From: Variovorax paradoxus
GTDB taxonomy: Bacteria; Pseudomonadota; Gammaproteobacteria; Burkholderiales; Burkholderiaceae_C
Assembly: GCF_009498455.1 (NCBI RefSeq)
Contig: NZ_CP045644.1
Location: 4,343,001 to 4,407,000 of the forward strand
Length of the DNA stretch: 64,000 nucleotides
Direction: 5' to 3'
Shown here: positions 17,506 to 25,516 of the stretch, piece after piece
Layout of the letters: every line of letters begins with the position of its first letter
Numbering within the stretch: the stretch's first letter is position 1
Made by a program: the position numbers and the translations under genes
The notes under the pieces: generated by a model
What the model was told of the DNA's origin: nothing
Database searches by the model: none
The model's input: only the letters and a program-made list of their open reading frames with translations

Positions 17506-20500
17506 ATGACAACGCAGGGAACGCCCGGATCTCAAGAGAGCAAGCCGCGCGAAAAGCAGACTGCGGTCGCGCCGCTCAACGCCATCGCGCCGCAGGACAT
17601 CGGTGCCGGTGCGGCGCGCTTCGACAAGTGGCTGCGCGACATCAGCAACGACTACGTCACGCTGGAGCGCTTGAGCACCGTGGCCGGCAGTTTGCCTGTC
17701 ATCGGCAACATCATGGCGTTGATCGACGTGATCATGGACATCGTCCTGATCAGCGGACGGTTCATCAAGAAAGAGGCCGTCGATTTTCTTGCGTGGGTCA
17801 ACCTGGGCATCAACCTGATCGGTGTCATTCCCGCGCCGCCGAGCATGGCCGCTGCCCGCATGAGTCTGCGTCCGGCGCTGCACCTCGTCAAACAGCAACT
17901 CAAGCACAGTGCGTCCAACATCGGCGACGCGTTGATCTCCGTGCTGGTGATGCACCTCAACGACAAGATCGCGGGCGAGATCGAGAAGTTTGTCGACGGT
18001 GCGATGAGCAAGCTCTCGGGCATCCTGAGCAATTGCGCGGACAAGGCCGATGGCGTCGTCGACGACCTCATCAGCGTGCTGCGTCGCTGCACTGGCGGCG
18101 AAGATCTGTTCAAGATCGCGGGCCCCAAGCCCGAGAGGGGCACCTACAACCCGAAGAAGGAGAGCATGTGGAACCGCATGCTCGCCGCCGCCGACCGCTA
18201 TGCCAAACAGGCGGCCAACTACGCCGTCAAGGTGGCAGCCGCACGCCTGCCCGACAAGGCCAAGGCGGTGGTCAACATCGTCATCGGCAGCCTGACCGAC
18301 TTCAAGGGGGCGCTGCGAGCCAAGTTGATGGCGCTGGCCAGCGCCGAGACCGAGCGCTCGATCATGTGGCTGCTCAAGCGCCTGTTTGCCGCCGTGAAGA
18401 AATTCAAGGCCAAGCGTGCCGCTGTCGTGCCGCCCACCAAGGGCACCCAGGCGCAGGCCACGAGGCCGGGGCACGAACTTGGCGCCGTGAACACCCAGGC
18501 GGGCGCCACGGGAAGTGGCAACTGCTGCAAGCAGGGCGCCGCCAAGGCCAAGACCCGCAAGTCCATCAGCTTCGCCACAGGCAGCGAGAGCTTCACCCAC
18601 ACGGATTTCGTGTTGTCGGCCACGCTGCCCATCGAATGGAGCCGCACCTACAGCAGCGACCTCGAAGCCTATGACCAGGGCGGCTTCGGTGCGCGCTGGC
18701 TGATCCCGTACACGACGCGCATCGACGTTGTCGAGTCCAAAGGGCGACGCGCACTGGCCTACCGTGCCGCTGATGGTCGCAGCCACGACATCCCTTGGCT
18801 GGCCGTCGGTCAAAGCCATCGCAACGCCATCGAAGAATTCAGTGCCACGCGTGTGAGCGACACGCTGCTGGTGCTCGATTTCGGCAAGCCGTTGCCCACT
18901 GGCGAACCGGCTGACTGGCGCGAGAGCTACGAACTCGTGGACACGGTCAGCAGCAAGGCCGCCAGCCAAGGCAAGCAGCACTTCCGTCTGGTGGCGCAAC
19001 ACGCCAAGGACGGTGCCGCGATCGGCCTGCGCTATGACCATGCATTGCCTTCCGGCGAGCAGGTGCTGAGCGATGTCGTCAGCAAGCAGGGCGACGTCAC
19101 GCTCGCGCATGTCGGCATCCGGCCTCATGCGATCTCCGGGCGCATCGAATCCGTCTGGGAGCTGAAAGACGGACAGGTCGTTCGTCAACTCGCCGGCTAC
19201 ACCCACGACGAGGCTGGCGACTTGGTCGCGGCGCAGGACGAGAACGGTGCCGCCTGGGCCTACCAGTACAGCCGTCACCTCATCACCCGCTACACCGACC
19301 GCACCGGCCGCGGCATGAACCTGGCCTACGACGGCACCGGGGCCCAGGCCAAGGCGATTCGTGAATGGGCGGACGACGGCAGCTTCGACACCCGGCTGGA
19401 GTGGGACGAGAACATCCGCCTGACCTATGTGACCGATGCGCTGGGCCAGGAAACGTGGATCTACTACGACATCCTCGGCTACACCTACCGAGTCATTCAC
19501 CCAGACGAGAACGAAGAGTGGTTCTTCCGTGACGACGCCAAGAACATCACCCGCCATGTGCACGCCGACGGCACCACCGACGACTACGTCTACGACGACG
19601 CCGGCAATCTGCAAACCCACACCCAGGCCGACGGCAGCCAGATCCACTTCGAATACGACAAGCTCAGCCGCCTGACCGGCGTGCGCGATGCCGAAGGCGG
19701 TGCCTGGCGGCGCGACTACAACCCGCAGGGTCACCTCACCGAGGAAACCGACCCGCTCGGCCACAAGACCCAATATGCCTACGACAAGGCCGGGCGACCG
19801 GTGCAGATCACCGACGCCAAGGGTGGTGTCAAGAAGCTCGCCTACACCCCGACGGGCGAACTCGCCAGCTACACCGATTGCTCGGGCAAGACAACGACCT
19901 GGACCTACGACCCTCAAGGCCGCCTCGCCCAAAGCACCAACGCCGCCGGCCAGGTCACCAAGTACCGCTACACCACGCTCGACGAGCAAACGCTGACGGC
20001 GGCCCAGGCGGGAGCCAATCACCCCGGCCAGCTCGAAGAAGTGATCCACCCCGATCAGACCAGCGAGCGCCTGGCTCACGACGCCGAAGGCCGCCTGCTG
20101 ACGCACACCGACGCCCTGGCGCGCAGCACCCACTACCGCTACGCCGACGCGGGACTCATCGCCGGGCGCACTGACGCTGCAGGCCACACGCTGAGCTACC
20201 AATGGGACAAACTGGGGCGCCTCACTCGGCTCGACAACGAGAACCGCAGCCACTACCTGTTCAAGTACGACCCCGTCGGTCGCCTGCTCGAGGAAACTGG
20301 CTTCGATGGCAAGGTGACCCGGTACCGCTACGAAGAAACCAGCGGCGTGCTCACCGAAGTGGCCGAAGCAGGGCAGATCACCCGACTCGCCTTCGACCCC
20401 TTGGGTCGACTTGTCGAGCGCGAGGCCGCCGCCCAAGCCGAAAGCTTCGCCTACGACGGCAACGGCCGCCTCGTCGAGGCCCGGAACCAGGACGCCAAGC

Positions 20501-22323
20501 TTCAGTGGTTTTACGACCCCGCCGGCAACCTCACCCGCGAGCACCACGCCGACCTTGCCAGGGGGCACACCGCCATCTGGCAGCACCGCTACAACGAACT
20601 CAACCAGAGAGTGGGCAGCACCCGTCCCGACGGCCACACCCAGGAGTGGCTCACCTACGGCAGCGGCCATGTGCACGGTCTGCTGCTGGACGGCCAGGAC
20701 ATCCTGAGCCTGGAGCGCGACGACCTCCACCGCGAAGTCGGCCGCCAGCAGCACAACGGCCTGGCCCAGACGCAAACCTACGACCCTGCCGGGCGGTTGC
20801 TCGAGCAGCAGATTACCCACACGAAACCGGCTCCCGGCACCACAGGCACCACCGCCGTCGGCATCCGTCGCAGCTACCGCTACGACAAAGCCGGCCAACT
20901 CACCGGCATCGGCGACAGCCGGCGCGGGCGGCTGGACTACCGTTACGACCCGGTCGGGAGATTGCTCGAAGCCCAGAGCCAACTGGGCAAGGAAGTGTTC
21001 GCCTTCGACCCCGCCGGCAATATCGCCGACCCGGTGCTGAAGGAGCCCGGCACCGTAGCGCTCGTGCGCGAACAGCGCGTGGCCCCCGGCAAGTTGCTGG
21101 ACAACCTGCTCAAAGAGTACGCCGGCACGCGCTACAAATACGACGGGCACGGCAACCTCATCGAGCGCACGAAGAACGGGCAAAAGACCCTCTTCAGCTG
21201 GGACGGCTTCAACCGCATGGTCAGCGCCAAGAGCGAGGAAGGCACCACAACCTTCCGCTACGACCCGATGGGCCGGCGCATTGCCAAGGCGAGCGGATCG
21301 AGAGAGACCCTCTTTGGTTGGGACGGCGACACCATCGCCTACGAAAGCGCAACACCGCTGGACCCCAGGGCCCGGGAGCAGGCGCACACCGTGCACTACG
21401 TCCACGAGAAGCACAGCTTCGTGCCGCTGGTGCAGGTGCGCAGACAGCGCCCCCTTCAGCTGAGCCCCACCACCGACGTGAAGGCGCTGATGCAGGCCAA
21501 CGGCGGGGCCTACGACATCGAGCAGGACCCGTTATGGAACGGGCAGGGACTGCAGCAAGCCAGAGCCGAGCCGTTCAAGCCTGAAGAAATCGCTTTCTAC
21601 CAGTGCGATCACTTGGGCACGCCGCAGGAATTGACCGATTCAGAAGGCCAAGTTTGCTGGAGCGCGAACTACAAGGCCTGGGGCGAGGCGAAGCAGGCGA
21701 TCAGCAAGGCGGCCGGGCTCGCGGGGATCGCGAATCCGATCCGGTTCCAGGGGCAGTATTTCGACGAGGAAACGGGGCTGCACTACAACCGGTATCGGTA
21801 TTTCGACCCCCACAGCGGCAGGTTCGTGTCACAAGACCCCATCGGGCTGGCCGGGGGGCTCCACACCATGGTCTACGCGCCCAATCCGGCTGGATTCATC
21901 GACCCGCTGGGGTTGAGGAAATACGTGATCATCGGCGAAGGACAAGCTGCGGTGGAAGCCTATGCTGCGTCCATGCGACTCAAATTTCCGTGCGATGAAT
22001 TCAGGACCATCGCAAAAGAGTGGGATTCCGTGACTCAAGCTTCCGGTGCATCGGTCGAAAAATTCGGGAGCAAGGAGTGGGAGCAAAAGGCGGTTGCCGG
22101 GAATGCCGTCTGGATCAGGCAGCGCGTAGCAGACGGTTATGAGTTCATCGACATCGGAACTGATGGCGCAACCAATCGCAGTCCATTTTATGCAGCCGAG
22201 AAGAAGGCATTGATCAGGGCCGGTGGCAAGACATACAGAGCCAATAAGTGTGGAGCCGCGGCTGCCAGAGATGGCACGAAAGAAAGCTCTCGCCCCAAAG
22301 CAAAAGGACGATACGGACGATGA
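17506..22323 (+). CDS. Rhs-family polymorphic toxin, PAAR-less N-terminus, unknown C-terminal toxin
   Basis: 1605-aa Rhs protein, probably delivered on the preceding VgrG. The N-terminal ~330 residues have hydrophobic stretches (SLPVIGNIMALIDVIMDIVL, then LAWVNLGINLIGVIPAPP) and helical parts but no recognisable PAAR repeat. A DUF6531-like start of the Rhs shell follows near 350 (FATGSESFTHTDFVLSATLP), then many YD repeats (YDKAGRPVQITDAKGG, YDPVGRLLEETGFDG). The shell closes with DHLGTPQELTDSEGQ, NRYRYFDPHSGRFVSQDPIG and the self-cleavage site DPLGL at 1466-1470. The toxin is the last ~135 residues, which contain NAVWIRQRV, YEFIDIGTD and SPFYAAEKKAL. I have seen this arrangement in other Rhs/CdiA toxin ends but cannot attach an activity. 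ATG 17506 has a good ribosome site (GAGGA, 17492-17496). The toxin DNA is AT-richer than the shell. Confidence 0.92.
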   Translation: MTTQGTPGSQESKPREKQTAVAPLNAIAPQDIGAGAARFDKWLRDISNDYVTLERLSTVAGSLPVIGNIMALIDVIMDIVLISGRFIKKEAVDFLAWVNLGINLIGVIPAPPSMAAARMSLRPALHLVKQQLKHSASNIGDALISVLVMHLNDKIAGEIEKFVDGAMSKLSGILSNCADKADGVVDDLISVLRRCTGGEDLFKIAGPKPERGTYNPKKESMWNRMLAAADRYAKQAANYAVKVAAARLPDKAKAVVNIVIGSLTDFKGALRAKLMALASAETERSIMWLLKRLFAAVKKFKAKRAAVVPPTKGTQAQATRPGHELGAVNTQAGATGSGNCCKQGAAKAKTRKSISFATGSESFTHTDFVLSATLPIEWSRTYSSDLEAYDQGGFGARWLIPYTTRIDVVESKGRRALAYRAADGRSHDIPWLAVGQSHRNAIEEFSATRVSDTLLVLDFGKPLPTGEPADWRESYELVDTVSSKAASQGKQHFRLVAQHAKDGAAIGLRYDHALPSGEQVLSDVVSKQGDVTLAHVGIRPHAISGRIESVWELKDGQVVRQLAGYTHDEAGDLVAAQDENGAAWAYQYSRHLITRYTDRTGRGMNLAYDGTGAQAKAIREWADDGSFDTRLEWDENIRLTYVTDALGQETWIYYDILGYTYRVIHPDENEEWFFRDDAKNITRHVHADGTTDDYVYDDAGNLQTHTQADGSQIHFEYDKLSRLTGVRDAEGGAWRRDYNPQGHLTEETDPLGHKTQYAYDKAGRPVQITDAKGGVKKLAYTPTGELASYTDCSGKTTTWTYDPQGRLAQSTNAAGQVTKYRYTTLDEQTLTAAQAGANHPGQLEEVIHPDQTSERLAHDAEGRLLTHTDALARSTHYRYADAGLIAGRTDAAGHTLSYQWDKLGRLTRLDNENRSHYLFKYDPVGRLLEETGFDGKVTRYRYEETSGVLTEVAEAGQITRLAFDPLGRLVEREAAAQAESFAYDGNGRLVEARNQDAKLQWFYDPAGNLTREHHADLARGHTAIWQHRYNELNQRVGSTRPDGHTQEWLTYGSGHVHGLLLDGQDILSLERDDLHREVGRQQHNGLAQTQTYDPAGRLLEQQITHTKPAPGTTGTTAVGIRRSYRYDKAGQLTGIGDSRRGRLDYRYDPVGRLLEAQSQLGKEVFAFDPAGNIADPVLKEPGTVALVREQRVAPGKLLDNLLKEYAGTRYKYDGHGNLIERTKNGQKTLFSWDGFNRMVSAKSEEGTTTFRYDPMGRRIAKASGSRETLFGWDGDTIAYESATPLDPRAREQAHTVHYVHEKHSFVPLVQVRRQRPLQLSPTTDVKALMQANGGAYDIEQDPLWNGQGLQQARAEPFKPEEIAFYQCDHLGTPQELTDSEGQVCWSANYKAWGEAKQAISKAAGLAGIANPIRFQGQYFDEETGLHYNRYRYFDPHSGRFVSQDPIGLAGGLHTMVYAPNPAGFIDPLGLRKYVIIGEGQAAVEAYAASMRLKFPCDEFRTIAKEWDSVTQASGASVEKFGSKEWEQKAVAGNAVWIRQRVADGYEFIDIGTDGATNRSPFYAAEKKALIRAGGKTYRANKCGAAAARDGTKESSRPKAKGRYGR

Positions 22324-22739
22324 CGAAACCATTCACCATTCATATTCCAATGCTCCGGAAAAAAGGGATGCTTGAACAAATGAATTCTTTCTACGAAGAC
22401 ATTCTGGGCTATGAGCGAGATCCCGTGTTGAGTATTCTGCGGGTGCCAAATCATTCGAATTTGGCGGTCTGCTTCAAGTATTCAAATTTTTCCAAAGTGG
22501 AGAATAAAAAAGATAAAGAGTCGCTCTACGAGTTTTTTGTTGAGAAGAATTTTCCTACTCTTTGCCAAAATTTGAAAGAAAGAGGGGTTGAGTTTGACAT
22601 GCTTGCACGGACTCCTGGATTCTATTTTGCAAGAATCATGGACCCTTCTGGAAATTCAATAGAAATAATCTCGGAAAGCTTCGAGGACGATCTAAATTTC
22701 GACATATCGAGTTGGAATATCTATCAGGATATTGACTGA
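22320..22739 (+). CDS. VOC-fold (glyoxalase-like) protein, candidate immunity to the Rhs toxin
   Basis: 139-aa protein whose ATG overlaps the rhs stop codon (ATGA), the usual place for the immunity gene of an Rhs toxin. It shows the pattern of the vicinal-oxygen-chelate fold: MNSFYEDILGYERDP after the first strand, and FARIMDPSGNSIEIIS at the end, which is the classic D-P-x-G-N-x-I-E/L signature. The DNA is clearly AT-rich compared with the rhs core. VOC proteins are usually metal-dependent lyases or antibiotic-binding proteins. Here the family's catalytic metal ligands are not obvious, so a binding (immunity) role is more likely than an enzyme; this is inference from position. A second VOC-like gene lies 0.4 kb downstream. 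Confidence 0.75.
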   Translation: MTKPFTIHIPMLRKKGMLEQMNSFYEDILGYERDPVLSILRVPNHSNLAVCFKYSNFSKVENKKDKESLYEFFVEKNFPTLCQNLKERGVEFDMLARTPGFYFARIMDPSGNSIEIISESFEDDLNFDISSWNIYQDID

Positions 22740-22782
22740 AATTCCGCGTTGACAGTGAATTTTCGTACAAGCTGAGACGTCT

Positions 22783-23030
22783 ATGACGAAGGAGTTCCAT
22801 GCACTTACGGTTGAGGAAATTGAAAGATCGATAGAACAGTTAAAAGGCGAAAACCTTCTTCTTGAGGAGGCGGTTTGTATTGCCGAGGAAAATGTGCTGC
22901 GCTGCCGATTTTGGGAAGGCGTATCAACATCAAGATTGATCTTGCATATGGTGCGGCGATCGATCCGGTTGATTCGTTTTCCAGCAGGGAAGTCGATGAA
23001 ATTTCAAATCTAATCTTGACGAGATTGTGA
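22783..23030 (+). pseudogene. frameshifted small gene in the immunity cluster
   Basis: From ATG 22783 a frame reads MTKEFHALTVEEIERSIEQL and stays protein-like to about residue 40, then degenerates into Arg/Ser-rich sequence ending at 23013. In the frame shifted by two positions, the DNA from about 22905 reads on as protein-like sequence (RRINIKIDLAYGAAIDPVDS, then REVDEISNLILTRL) to a TGA at 23028-23030. The simplest reading is one gene of about 80 codons broken by a frameshift between roughly 22860 and 22910, or a sequencing error. No family recognised. The AT-rich composition matches its neighbours. The start has a GAGA-type ribosome site only. Confidence 0.5.
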
Positions 23031-23157
23031 TTTGAATTCTGAAACAACTGCTGGGGAAGCTCCTGATTCTGTGCAAAATTTAGTGTGAAGAATCTCGGTG
23101 GCTGTGTTGCTGATGGAAATTTGTCTTCCTATGTCGACGGGGTGTTGAGGGACTTAA
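23031..23157 (+). other. short spacer with possible coding remnant
   Basis: One frame from about 23088 to a TAG at 23163-23165 reads NLGGCVADGNLSSYVDGVLR and overlaps the start of the next gene. It has no start codon, and stops lie shortly upstream. It may be the tail of another decayed toxin or immunity gene, or chance. Confidence 0.25.
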
Positions 23158-23556
23158 ATGGTTAGAGTATTGGTCCATCTTCACGCAAGCGATATTTCGA
23201 GCGGTATTGAGTTTTATAGGGAGTTCGGATTCGCCCTTGCGAGTGATGATGTTGATGGGTCTGGAATCAGAATCGCAAGAATGATTCACAGCGCCGCACC
23301 GTCTCTGGTCCTGAATTTTCGTGACAACAACTCTTTGTTGCGCGCCTACAAAGAGGTCGATGGCGCGGACCTTCCCGTGGTGGCATTCGGTCTAATTTCT
23401 TCTTGGGATGAAGAGTTCTTCGGTTGGCAGAATTTGATATTCAGGAGTTTTAGCGACCTTGTTATAAAAAACGTTTCTCAACCATGCGGGGAGTGGATTT
23501 ATTTGAAAGATCCTGCTGGAAATAACATCTTGTTTTCCAATTCTGATTTTTATTGA
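23158..23556 (+). CDS. second VOC-like (glyoxalase-fold) protein, candidate orphan immunity
   Basis: 132-aa protein with the same fold pattern as the VOC protein 0.4 kb upstream: VRVLVHLHASDISSGIEFYR (strand, helix, then FGF as in F-Y-x-x-x-L-G-F) and at the end GEWIYLKDPAGNNILFSN, the D-P-x-G-N signature. The two proteins are otherwise dissimilar, so this is not a recent duplicate. The start ATG 23158 is well supported by GAGG at 23147-23150. AT-rich like the rest of this cluster. A second immunity-like gene behind an Rhs toxin usually reflects a toxin tip that has since been replaced; here that is inference. Dioxygenase or resistance function is possible but not supported by context. Confidence 0.68.
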   Translation: MVRVLVHLHASDISSGIEFYREFGFALASDDVDGSGIRIARMIHSAAPSLVLNFRDNNSLLRAYKEVDGADLPVVAFGLISSWDEEFFGWQNLIFRSFSDLVIKNVSQPCGEWIYLKDPAGNNILFSNSDFY

Positions 23557-23600
23557 GATCCAAAGCGCACTGAGCGTCTGCCACCCATGAGCCAAAGACC

Positions 23601-24095
23601 ATGCCCTCCCAACTGATCATCCAAAACCACAACCTCTGGCGCAAAGGCGCCGGTGGTGCCCCCGCAGGTCTTGCTGGCATGGCCGACAGCTATGCCTACG
23701 CCGGCCTAGACCTGAACCTCGCCCAGTTCGTCACCACCGTCTTCACCGGCACCAGCTTTGCTGCGTGCACGTTCAAGCAGGCCGGCTGGACCGGATGCCA
23801 GTTCTCAGGCTGCACCTTCACCACGTGCGATTTCGAGGGCATTTCCATCTCAGGGTGCACGTTCTCCAACTGCACCTTCTCGCAGTCGCAGTTCCAGCAA
23901 AGTCGGCTCAGCGCTTGTCAGTTCAACAACTGCCAGTGGAACGGCTTGAATTTCGACGGGGGTCACTGGTCCGACGTCGCGGTGTTCGGATGCACGGGCA
24001 CCACGGTTCAGGCCGATGGCCTGCGCGGGGAACATGTGGACTTCACCGGCAGCTACTTCGAGCACTTGGAGATGCGCAACGCGCAAATCAATTGA
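23601..24095 (+). CDS. pentapeptide-repeat protein
   Basis: 164-aa cytoplasmic protein built largely of pentapeptide-like repeats from about residue 45 to 160, with a strong alternation of Phe and Cys (FAACTFKQAGWTGCQFSGC, then TFSNCTFSQSQFQQSRLSAC). Such repeats form a four-sided right-handed beta-helix. The first 40 residues (NHNLWRKGAGGAPAG) are not part of the repeat. The gene returns to the high GC of the chromosome after the AT-rich immunity genes. Pentapeptide proteins occur in many T6SS islands, but their role there is mostly unknown. I therefore give only the fold. No signal peptide or membrane segment is visible. Confidence 0.85.
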   Translation: MPSQLIIQNHNLWRKGAGGAPAGLAGMADSYAYAGLDLNLAQFVTTVFTGTSFAACTFKQAGWTGCQFSGCTFTTCDFEGISISGCTFSNCTFSQSQFQQSRLSACQFNNCQWNGLNFDGGHWSDVAVFGCTGTTVQADGLRGEHVDFTGSYFEHLEMRNAQIN

Positions 24096-24128
24096 GGTCG
24101 CGAAGCGGCGCGATCTTTCGGAGCACCC

Positions 24129-24635
24129 ATGCCAAGAGGCACCCCCAACCCCAATCCCATGTATGGCATCTACGGCTACAACGACTATTGGAGTGTCGAT
24201 ATTCGCCGCAACAAGGTGCGCATGGTCAAGGCGTTCTACTTCAACACCCACGGCGGTCGCGAGGGCGCATTGGCGCATGCCCAAGCCCATCGGGATCAAT
24301 TCGTGCGCGAACACTTGCCGGTCTTGAAGCGCGAGATCGCCCAGCGCGTGCGGCGTGACAACAAGAGCGGTGTGGCGGGGGTGTACTTTCGTGAGGAACC
24401 GGGCGGGAAGAATCCGATGTGGATCGCGATGACCAGAGTCAGTCCGGAGAAATCGGTCAGCAAGGCTTTTTCGGTCGGGCGGTATGGCCCGCGTGCGCGA
24501 GAACTGGCGATTGCCGAACGACAAAAGCAACTCGAGCAGATGACGGGGTATGCCTCGCGCCATCCGGCAGATGGATCGACATCAGCTTCAACCACCCACC
24601 ACCCGTTGAGCCCGACGGCGGCCGCTTCGTGCTGA
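24129..24635 (+). CDS. AP2-like DNA-binding domain protein
   Basis: 168-aa protein with an AP2/ERF-type domain at about residues 75-140: NKSGVAGVYFREE, PMWIAMTR, KAFSVGRYG, ARELAIAERQKQLE. This is the bacterial AP2 pattern in which a three-stranded sheet contacts DNA and a helix packs behind it. Residues about 18-60 (YWSVDIRRNKVRMVKAFYF, then GGREGALAHAQAHRDQF) look like a second, more diverged copy, so the protein may hold two AP2 units. In bacteria the domain is most often seen in phage or homing-endonuclease proteins; here no nuclease domain is attached. It follows the pentapeptide gene by 33 bp on the same strand. Role: DNA binding by family; regulation of the island is a guess. Confidence 0.72.
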   Translation: MPRGTPNPNPMYGIYGYNDYWSVDIRRNKVRMVKAFYFNTHGGREGALAHAQAHRDQFVREHLPVLKREIAQRVRRDNKSGVAGVYFREEPGGKNPMWIAMTRVSPEKSVSKAFSVGRYGPRARELAIAERQKQLEQMTGYASRHPADGSTSASTTHHPLSPTAAASC

Positions 24636-24780
24636 TCGCGGTGGGCCGGCAGGGCCGCCATTTCCTCGATTCTCGTCACACACCGTTTCACTTCTCCGGC
24701 GCTTCCCGTGCACCAGTTCACAGAGGCAAAGCCGCCAGTTGACCGGTGTAAACTGCCCGGTTTTCTCCCCCTCTCTCGGT

Positions 24781-25485
24781 ATGGTGCAAGTGTCACGGCG
24801 CACAGGCTTCACCGGCTCGGCGCTCACTCGCTTGCTCGCTCAATTGAGCGACACCGACGTTCCCGAATCCAGGCAAGCCCTCGCGGATCGTTTGAGTCAG
24901 TGGTTCAGTTGGACCGATGCCATCTCCTTGTCAGCAGCTTTGGATTCCGATCTGGGCGTCGCCGTGTCCGGCGCCCGGGCGTCCGAGGGCGCCGAGGAGG
25001 CGCAGGAGTGCGCGCGCCTGAAGGCCGCCCTGGCCAAGGGCAATGCCGACGGCGGTGTGGCCTCGGTGCTGCCGGGCGCGAACGACGACTTTCCGCCGTA
25101 CCGCCGTCGCTACTTCGCGCGGCAGCAGGCCATGGAAACGGCCATCGAACCGCTGCGTGCCCGTCTGCGGGCCCGGCTCGCGACCCGCTCGCCCGAGCTG
25201 GCCCGGCTGGCCGCGGTGGACGCCATCCTGGAACAGGTGGTGGGCGCCCGCGAACGCAGCCTGCTGGCGAGCGTGCCGACGCTGCTGGAGAAACACTTCA
25301 AGCGCTTGCGTGAGGCCGCCCAGGCCACGCAGGACGCCAACCCCGACACCCCCCAGCCGCCACCGACCGCCGCCGGCGGCTGGCTGAACGTGTTCGGCCG
25401 CGACATGCAAAGCGTGCTGCGGGCCGAACTGGACATTCGCATGCAACCGGTCGAAGGCCTGCTCGAAGCCCTTCGCGATCGCTAG
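24781..25485 (+). CDS. DUF3348 protein, first gene of the DUF802/OmpA cassette
   Basis: 234-aa soluble protein. The N-terminus (RRTGFTGSALTRLLAQLSD, SRQALADRLSQWFSWTDA) is the hallmark of the DUF3348 family as I know it from Burkholderiales, where it sits in front of DUF802, OmpA and DUF2894 genes. The rest is Arg/Ala/Leu-rich helix with a Pro-rich linker near residue 195. No membrane segment and no catalytic motif recognised. The ATG at 24781 matches the family start; an upstream in-frame ATG (24739) lies in leader DNA. It ends 31 bp before the DUF802 gene, so they are likely one transcript. The function is unknown; conserved linkage suggests it works with the membrane complex encoded next. 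Confidence 0.82.
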   Translation: MVQVSRRTGFTGSALTRLLAQLSDTDVPESRQALADRLSQWFSWTDAISLSAALDSDLGVAVSGARASEGAEEAQECARLKAALAKGNADGGVASVLPGANDDFPPYRRRYFARQQAMETAIEPLRARLRARLATRSPELARLAAVDAILEQVVGARERSLLASVPTLLEKHFKRLREAAQATQDANPDTPQPPPTAAGGWLNVFGRDMQSVLRAELDIRMQPVEGLLEALRDR

Positions 25486-25516
25486 CCTGCAGCCCCACAA
25501 GAGACATCAAGCTTCC

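Noticed and set aside
14224..21414. Long minus-strand frames opposite vgrG2 and rhs (1080 and 1309 codons)
   Set aside because: Antisense shadows rich in Arg, Val, Gly and His; no protein family visible, whereas the sense frames are clear VgrG and Rhs proteins.
24739..24780. Upstream in-frame start of the DUF3348 gene with a TTGACC promoter-like hexamer
   Set aside because: The extra 14 codons are unlike the family N-terminus, and the hexamer has no properly spaced -10 partner.
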